Below are positions 11,743 through 16,609 of a stretch of 16,609 nt of DNA, piece by piece. The notes below the pieces were generated by a model that searched no databases, was not told where the DNA came from, and saw only the letters and a program-made list of their open reading frames with translations. Where the stretch lies: the NCBI GenBank assembly GCA_002424625.1, contig DIKR01000001.1, positions 1 to 16,609 on the forward strand, given 5' to 3'. Each line of letters begins with the position of its first letter. Within the stretch, counting starts at the first letter, position 1. This stretch comes from Desulfuromonadaceae bacterium UBA5613 (GTDB lineage: Bacteria; Desulfobacterota; Desulfuromonadia; Desulfuromonadales; UBA2197). A program made the position numbers and the translations under genes.

Positions 11743-13992
11743 TCAATCTTCCAGACGCGCCGCCATTGCGCCCATCCAGAGAACCACGGCATGAGAAGTC
11801 AATTCGGCTGGCAGCTTTTCGGGTTTTTCTTTCGCCGTTATTTCAGCGCCGTACAACATAATCCCGTATTGTTTTTCGTCGTTCAGGCTAATTGCATGCT
11901 TTAGGTGCAGCCACACCTTTCGGGCATGCTCCGCATCGATGGGCTGCCATCCTCCGCTCATCGTCACCGCATAACGCCTGACGCGCTCTCGAAGTGCCTT
12001 GCTGGCTCCAGGAAAGGCGGCAAGCCTGTTCAGTTCAAACAAAGTGTTCCAGTCGTGGGGCAACTTTTCAGCAATATCGAGCGCCAGCTGGCTGCGGCCG
12101 GTAGCAATAGCAAAACGCAGCGCATGCCACATTCTGAGCTGGTACTCCTTGCCGGAGGGATCCTCTTCGCGCTCCAGATATTTCAGTGCACCCTTAGAAT
12201 CACCTTTTACAGCGGCCATTGCGAAATACGCCTGTGGAAACCCATACGGCCAATTCGTCTCCGTGAAATTTGCCCCTGTCGCAGATTTGAGGTGGTTGTA
12301 CCATTGGTGAATCAGTTCCTTGATCGTCCCTTCGGCATCGGCCGGCGTCATGCTGGCAGCAAGATACATGGCAGCTATTTCAATAATGGAAGCATCCAGC
12401 CGATTCGATTTCCATCGCTCCATTTCCTGCACGATGGCTTTGCCATCCCCCAGAACGGCATTGGGGATCAGGTAGCTCACATAATCCCAAGGGGGATCCT
12501 GGCTATTGCCAGGATTGAACTTGCGGTAGTTTTCCAAGGCGCGGCGCGCAAGCCTCTGCGCGATGTCGGGCCGCCCTCCCCAGAAAAGGGCATGCAGATC
12601 GGGCATCATAGTCCCGACGTACAACTCCTTCGCCGCATCCAGATGGAGTCCGTGCAAGATTTCCAGGACTTCGAAAGCTTCGGCTTGTTTCATCCAACCG
12701 ATATCGTCTTCGGACAAGAGGCCCCGCGGGAAGGCATCGACCAGTTTCCGCACTTCGCCCCACTCTCCCCTCTTGGACAATGCATGATTTCGTCGATTGA
12801 AAATTCGCTCAGCCGTGTACGCTTTGCCGAATTTCGAAACGATCTCCTCGACGCGTCTGAAATCCCATGAATACGCCGCCCCATAAAGGCCGTGCTTGTC
12901 CGGGTACTCCTTTTTTTTGGTGGTCTCCTTGGCGCCCGGCAAGGCCAACGCCTTCCGAGCCAGCGCATCCCCCCGGTCTGTCATGCCTCCCAGATAGGCG
13001 TATGAAGCCATGCTCTCCAGCGCATTCTGGCGCAGGCTTTTAGTTCCGGCAGCCGGCGGTATGGCCGAGAGCATTTCGACCAGACGTTCCGCTTCGTCGA
13101 ACTCGCGCAGGGAGCGCGCTTCGATTTCGGCAATCAGCTTCGGGATTTCTGCGCGCACCTCGGCCGCGTTGGGCGCCTCGGGGAGCGCGGCCAGATAAGC
13201 GCGATAATACATCGCCGCCTGCACCGGCCAGCCGCCCCGTTGATAGGCCAGGGCAAGATTGAACATCAGCGCCGGCGAGGCATGGGCGAATTGATTCGCT
13301 TCTTTGAATGCAGCGACCGCAGCCGGCCAGTCGCCAATGCCGGCTGCCTGGAGCCCGCGCTGCCGGGCTTCCTCGGCACGCGGCGGCAGCTTCTCCTTGC
13401 TCGACGGCCCCGGCGCGGGCAACCAGAATGGATACTGAGCCGGCGCTTCGACAAAGGCCCCCAGCACCATCAGCGCGGCGCGGCGATCGATATCCGGCAG
13501 GGGCGGATTTTCAACGGCCTCGATCGCGGCCATGACGGCCTGATAGTTGGCCTCCTCGCTTGCATTTCTGACGATGTAGCGTGCGATCATGCCAGCGACG
13601 TCGTTACGCTCGGCAGCGTTCTCCTCAACTAAGGAGGGGACGACGCTCGTAAGCCGGGCCTTCCTGCCCCCTTGAGTGAACACGACGACCCTGTCACCGT
13701 CCTCGCCAGTCTCGATGCCCGCGCTGCGGGCCGCGTTGCGTATCTCCTCGCGGACCCGGAACATCTCCTGGGCTTCGGGCAGCCTGGTCCACGCCTCGCC
13801 GCGGGTGGCCTTGTTATTCTCATAAAAGGCATCGATGCGGGCGTACCCCCGCGACTCGGCAAGACGCCTGAGCACAGCCTCCGCCAGGGCGTTCGCAGGC
13901 GGATTTACGGCCTCCTGCGCCGCGCTCAAGCCCGGCAGCAGCATCGCGGATACCAGTAAATACACTATTGTGAGAACGACTCTGGGTTGCAT
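11743..13992 (-). CDS. Large secreted TPR-rich protein
   Basis: A 749-aa exported protein with no recognised enzyme domain. The signal peptide is MQPRVVLTIVYLLVSAMLLPGLSAAQ. Residues about 30-205 form an N-terminal helical domain containing an RKARLTSVVPSL strand segment. TPR-like repeats at about 208-290 (RQRGLQAAGIGDWPAAVAAF, LMFNLALAYQRGGWPVQAAM) follow, then a long alpha-solenoid to the end built of helix pairs (DRGDALARKALALPG, DIAQRLARRALENYR, SKGALKYLEREED, SQLALDIAEKLPHDW). It should act as a periplasmic scaffold. The frame begins at a TTG (14004) overlapping the preceding stop, but the ATG at 13992 with GAGAG upstream starts the signal peptide cleanly. It lies between two other secreted helical proteins, suggesting a joint complex. 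Confidence 0.82.
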   Translation of the reverse strand: MQPRVVLTIVYLLVSAMLLPGLSAAQEAVNPPANALAEAVLRRLAESRGYARIDAFYENNKATRGEAWTRLPEAQEMFRVREEIRNAARSAGIETGEDGDRVVVFTQGGRKARLTSVVPSLVEENAAERNDVAGMIARYIVRNASEEANYQAVMAAIEAVENPPLPDIDRRAALMVLGAFVEAPAQYPFWLPAPGPSSKEKLPPRAEEARQRGLQAAGIGDWPAAVAAFKEANQFAHASPALMFNLALAYQRGGWPVQAAMYYRAYLAALPEAPNAAEVRAEIPKLIAEIEARSLREFDEAERLVEMLSAIPPAAGTKSLRQNALESMASYAYLGGMTDRGDALARKALALPGAKETTKKKEYPDKHGLYGAAYSWDFRRVEEIVSKFGKAYTAERIFNRRNHALSKRGEWGEVRKLVDAFPRGLLSEDDIGWMKQAEAFEVLEILHGLHLDAAKELYVGTMMPDLHALFWGGRPDIAQRLARRALENYRKFNPGNSQDPPWDYVSYLIPNAVLGDGKAIVQEMERWKSNRLDASIIEIAAMYLAASMTPADAEGTIKELIHQWYNHLKSATGANFTETNWPYGFPQAYFAMAAVKGDSKGALKYLEREEDPSGKEYQLRMWHALRFAIATGRSQLALDIAEKLPHDWNTLFELNRLAAFPGASKALRERVRRYAVTMSGGWQPIDAEHARKVWLHLKHAISLNDEKQYGIMLYGAEITAKEKPEKLPAELTSHAVVLWMGAMAARLED

Positions 13993-14000
13993 GGCTTCTC

Positions 14001-15521
14001 TCAATTCTGAATGAATTCGAGCTCGGCCGATTCGGGAGCCGGCTTTTTCACTGATTCCGCGGTTGCCGGCGGCTCTGGCGAGGGACCTTCGTCCCAGGCC
14101 AGGCCCATGTCCAGCACCCGCTTCTTGACTGTTTTCGTTGCATTACCCTGGTCGTCATTCAGACGCTTGACATCGTTGACAAGGGTCGCGATTTTCGTGG
14201 CCAGCACAGGATCCTGACTGGTCTTCTGCTGTTCCTTGATCTCGGCAATCTTCTGCTCTTTCTCCGCCTTCTGCCCCTCGAGGGAGCGGTACCAAGTCTG
14301 CATCTGCTTTATCTGCGGATCATCCTTGGCACCCGCGGGGATCTGCCTGTCCAGGACCGACGGCGGCGGGCGATGGTTGTTTTTATCCGGATAAACCAGG
14401 GTTCCCTGGTTCGTTCCGGGGATGTCGAATCCCTCGCCCGCCATCTTTTGGTCCGCTCTGCCCGGCGTCATCAAGTCCTTCTCGGCAACAGGGCTGGAAA
14501 GCGCTTCTTTACTGCTCTGGTGGATGCTCAGCAACAGTGCGCCCGGGTCGGTTCCAACGGGAGTGGCTGCAAGCCGCTGGCGCAGATCGGCGAAGGCGTT
14601 TTGAACCTCCGAGCCCTGGCGAGCGCGTTCGTCTTTGATGCGACCCTGCCACCGGGCGATTTCCCCGGCATCCAGGCCATACCCTTTCGTTTTTTCCAAA
14701 GCCTCGAAGGCGGCATCATACCTTCCCTCAAGCAGGGCAAGGCTCGCGTTTGCCAGCCACCAATCCCCCGTTGCTTTTGTATCCCCCGGCAGAAGCTTGA
14801 GCGCCGCATCGAGTTTTGCCAGCGCCTCGGCCGGATTCGCATCCACCAGGGCTGTGGCTTCCGCGCGCAGCCGTTCAACCTTTGGCCGGTGACGACGCTC
14901 CCTTTCGGCGGCTTTCGCCTCTCTTTTCAAGCGCTCGTTGTTCTCCTTCTCCATCCGCTCGACACGTTTTTCAAAGTCGGCAACATACTGGCGATACTCA
15001 GAAGTAGGATCCGGGTACGTTGCAAGTGCCTGCTTGTAAAGTTTAAGTGCCTGTTTGTGATCCCCGCTGGCTTGTGCACTGTTGGCTTGCTGATTGAGAT
15101 TGTCCCCCCGTTCAATGTTTGCTTGATCGGCAAGGTATTTTTCCAGCTTGGCAATACCACGTCTTGTAACAGAGCCATCGCGGAGTTTCTGTCCTGCACG
15201 AAGGAGCCTTAAGGCCTCCCGATAATCGCCCCTCTCCGACGCGGCCAAATATTGGTCATAAATGGCATCATACCGGGCATTGCGTTCGGCGCGTTCCTGC
15301 CTCTCGCGGATCTCGCTCTCTGTAGGGCCCGTGTGACCGCCTGGATTACCGCCTGGGCCGACGGGCTCCGGACCGACCGGACAACCTCGGGTGCCGTACT
15401 TGTCGATGAAGCAACCGGACTCTGCCCAAGCACTTGGACTGACCAGAATAGATGCAAAGCAAATCATCCCGAAGACAGCCCAAAGCGAAGCGCGCATTTT
15501 ACGGTTGTTAATACCTCTCAT
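14001..15521 (-). CDS. Secreted TPR/coiled-coil protein with Cys-Pro-Gly N-terminus
   Basis: A 506-aa exported protein, family unknown. The signal peptide runs to about residue 33 (ASLWAVFGMICFASILVSPSAWA). The mature protein opens with a short Cys-bracketed loop (GCFIDKYGTRGCP) and a Pro/Gly linker. TPR-like helix pairs follow at about 83-112 (YLAASERGDYREALRLLRAG), 137-170 (GDHKQALKLYKQALATYP) and 215-285 (NPAEALAKLDAALKLLPGD), broken by a highly charged coiled coil at 180-215. A second coiled coil lies near 405-465, and the tail is Pro/Glu-rich. The ATG at 15521 is preceded by AGGAGG, one of the strongest ribosome binding sites in the window. Its stop overlaps the possible TTG start of the next TPR gene, which indicates co-translation. 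A scaffold role in the periplasm is inferred. Confidence 0.82.
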   Translation of the reverse strand: MRGINNRKMRASLWAVFGMICFASILVSPSAWAESGCFIDKYGTRGCPVGPEPVGPGGNPGGHTGPTESEIRERQERAERNARYDAIYDQYLAASERGDYREALRLLRAGQKLRDGSVTRRGIAKLEKYLADQANIERGDNLNQQANSAQASGDHKQALKLYKQALATYPDPTSEYRQYVADFEKRVERMEKENNERLKREAKAAERERRHRPKVERLRAEATALVDANPAEALAKLDAALKLLPGDTKATGDWWLANASLALLEGRYDAAFEALEKTKGYGLDAGEIARWQGRIKDERARQGSEVQNAFADLRQRLAATPVGTDPGALLLSIHQSSKEALSSPVAEKDLMTPGRADQKMAGEGFDIPGTNQGTLVYPDKNNHRPPPSVLDRQIPAGAKDDPQIKQMQTWYRSLEGQKAEKEQKIAEIKEQQKTSQDPVLATKIATLVNDVKRLNDDQGNATKTVKKRVLDMGLAWDEGPSPEPPATAESVKKPAPESAELEFIQN

Positions 15522-15622
15522 TTAGCCTCCTGTTGTTGCCTAGGCGATTGCGGGGTTTTTTTCTACACGTTTTCGGTGGCTATCAACCTTATTTTTAAAA
15601 GCTCGGCAAGCTTGGAATGCCC

Positions 15623-16006
15623 TCAAGTTTTGGGTTTGTCAAAGCCGAGCTTATCCATGAAGAAAAAAACTCCGACCACGAAGACATGGCCCCCTAACCA
15701 GGCGAAGGGCACATTCAGGACAAATTCAAGAATTTCCCGGCGCTGAATTCCGCCAAAGTGAGCGGCGATTGCCCCTATGACGACGACCAGAAAAGTCACC
15801 GGTATGGCAGTAGAATCCGCGCTCAGCCCAAGGTGTTCTCGCACTGACATTTCGTAGTAGTTCATACCCGCGTATACGCTGGCAAGCAGGAGCGCAGGTG
15901 CAAGCTGCGGCGAGTTAAAACCTTTACTCAGAACAATCAGCCAAATGGTGAAGTAACCGACCACGCAGATCAATTTGACTACACGGTCTACCCCTGCTTT
16001 TCCCAT
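15623..16006 (-). CDS. Four-helix membrane protein
   Basis: Not recognised. The 127-aa product has hydrophobic segments at about 9-27 (VKLICVVGYFTIWLIVL), 32-46, 67-84 (IPVTFLVVVIGAIAAHF) and 97-116 (FAWLGGHVFVVGVFFFM). The frame is open back to 16054, but that would overlap the preceding gene. The ATG at 16006 has AAGGA seven bases upstream, and that site overlaps the preceding stop codon (16019-16017), so the two are translationally coupled. A weak hairpin (AAGCT/AGCTT, 15599-15613) followed by four T lies just downstream. It is likely an inner-membrane partner of the exported protein encoded just before it. Confidence 0.78.
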   Translation of the reverse strand: MGKAGVDRVVKLICVVGYFTIWLIVLSKGFNSPQLAPALLLASVYAGMNYYEMSVREHLGLSADSTAIPVTFLVVVIGAIAAHFGGIQRREILEFVLNVPFAWLGGHVFVVGVFFFMDKLGFDKPKT

Positions 16007-16016
16007 AATGGATCCT

Positions 16017-16609
16017 TCAATCGAGCATGAGATTGTCGTAATAGCAATGTCCATCCGGGAAACAACCGTATTTAATTCTCACCATTGGCTTACCGGCACT
16101 GGTTGTGGTGAATACAGCGGAGGTCGTCTGACCATAACCATGGAGATTTTTTTCGCCGCCACATGCCGTCCACTTGATGTCTTCCGGCCGTGAGCCATTC
16201 ACTGTTCCGCAAAAGTCGTGACTCATAACACCATTGTTGCCTACGGCAGAAAAAACGATCTCGTCATGTGCCGGCCCTGCTGTCCAGAAAGATAACTTCT
16301 TACCTAAACGTGTCCAGTCCTGGCTAAGATTGTTATAGTCTGGCGGGAGCATGGCTTCGGTGAATCTCCAATTCGACCCTCTGGCGTCCTCGTCAGTACA
16401 ATAAAAGCAACTCTGAACCTTGCTTAATAGTGTTCGCCCATAATTCTCTGTCATCCAGCGCGCAAGATCCTTCGCCCAGGTTTGCCGTTGCAATTTTTGC
16501 GCTTCCTCACGTTTCTTTGTTTCGTCGACCCTTGCCTGCCGGTCGCGCTTCTCCTCCAAGACGTAAATTTGATCTTGAACTTGTCGGGCCTCATTGCCAA
16601 CGACCCCGG
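16017..16609 (-). CDS. Coiled-coil / cysteine-rich protein, 5' end cut by the window edge
   Basis: Not recognised. The frame is open to the right edge: reading back from the TTG at 16559 there are 16 more in-frame codons without a stop (ending QVQDQIYVLEEKRD), so the true start lies outside. What is visible is a highly charged coiled coil (about 60 residues: DETKKREEAQKLQRQ) followed by a globular domain of about 140 residues rich in Trp, Gly and Asn. That domain has six Cys (SCFYC, DFCG, TACGG, GCFPDGHC). The even Cys number and the exported neighbours suggest an extracytoplasmic domain with disulfides; any signal peptide or anchor would be upstream. The four-helix membrane protein gene follows with an overlapping ribosome binding site. 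Confidence 0.75.
   Translation of the reverse strand, partial: GVVGNEARQVQDQIYVLEEKRDRQARVDETKKREEAQKLQRQTWAKDLARWMTENYGRTLLSKVQSCFYCTDEDARGSNWRFTEAMLPPDYNNLSQDWTRLGKKLSFWTAGPAHDEIVFSAVGNNGVMSHDFCGTVNGSRPEDIKWTACGGEKNLHGYGQTTSAVFTTTSAGKPMVRIKYGCFPDGHCYYDNLMLD

Noticed and set aside
11905..12870. A 321-codon plus-strand ORF opposite the 749-aa TPR gene
   Set aside because: It is antisense to a long frame with a signal peptide and repeat structure, and has no supporting motif.
14990..15060. Short imperfect direct repeat (AAGTGCCTG.TTGT) in the 506-aa protein gene
   Set aside because: It is explained by the repeated KQAL helix pattern of a TPR-like segment, not by a DNA element.
15599..15613. 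Hairpin AAGCT/AGCTT plus T run after the four-helix membrane protein gene
   Set aside because: A five-pair AT-rich stem is too weak to call a terminator with confidence; transcription probably continues into the next gene of the cluster.

Overview
The window looks like a chromosomal segment of a delta-type proteobacterium, most likely of the Desulfuromonadales/Geobacter group. This rests on the order lepA-lepB-pyrR-pyrB-pyrC-(car), the moderately GC-rich coding sequence, and protein sequences that are easy to recognise. No rRNA or other taxonomic marker is present, so the assignment is an inference.

Left part (1-6296, all minus strand): a housekeeping block. Read in the direction of transcription it holds a MaoC-type hydratase, lepA (elongation factor 4), lepB (signal peptidase I), then pyrR, pyrB, pyrC and the first 51 codons of carB, which runs off the left edge. 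The 229-base gap between lepB and pyrR carries a candidate sigma70 promoter, a hairpin matching the PyrR-binding loop, a segment able to act as an antiterminator, and a clear intrinsic terminator just before the pyrR ribosome binding site. This is the arrangement of a Bacillus-type PyrR transcription attenuator. carA is not between pyrC and carB.

Middle (6448-7236, plus strand): one divergent gene for an exported SPOR + NlpC/P60 cell-wall peptidase. Its 3' end overlaps the opposing ORF of a small membrane protein.

Right part (7054-16609, all minus strand): eleven or twelve consecutive genes, nearly all predicted to be exported or membrane-bound and mostly of no recognised family. In transcription order they are: a coiled-coil/cysteine-rich protein cut by the right edge; a four-helix membrane protein; a secreted TPR/coiled-coil protein; a large secreted TPR protein (749 aa); a secreted coiled-coil protein with an apparent +1 frameshift in a G4 tract near its end; a small AT-rich signal-anchor protein; a lipoprotein with a C-terminal PrcB-like domain; a possible 28-codon ORF; a two-helix membrane protein; a secreted TPR protein; a 77-aa acidic cytosolic protein; and a small membrane protein. 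Same strand, tight spacing and several stop/RBS overlaps suggest one or a few operons building an envelope-located assembly of unknown purpose. This is the least explained part of the window. No CRISPR array, tRNA, rRNA, insertion sequence or phage gene was seen.
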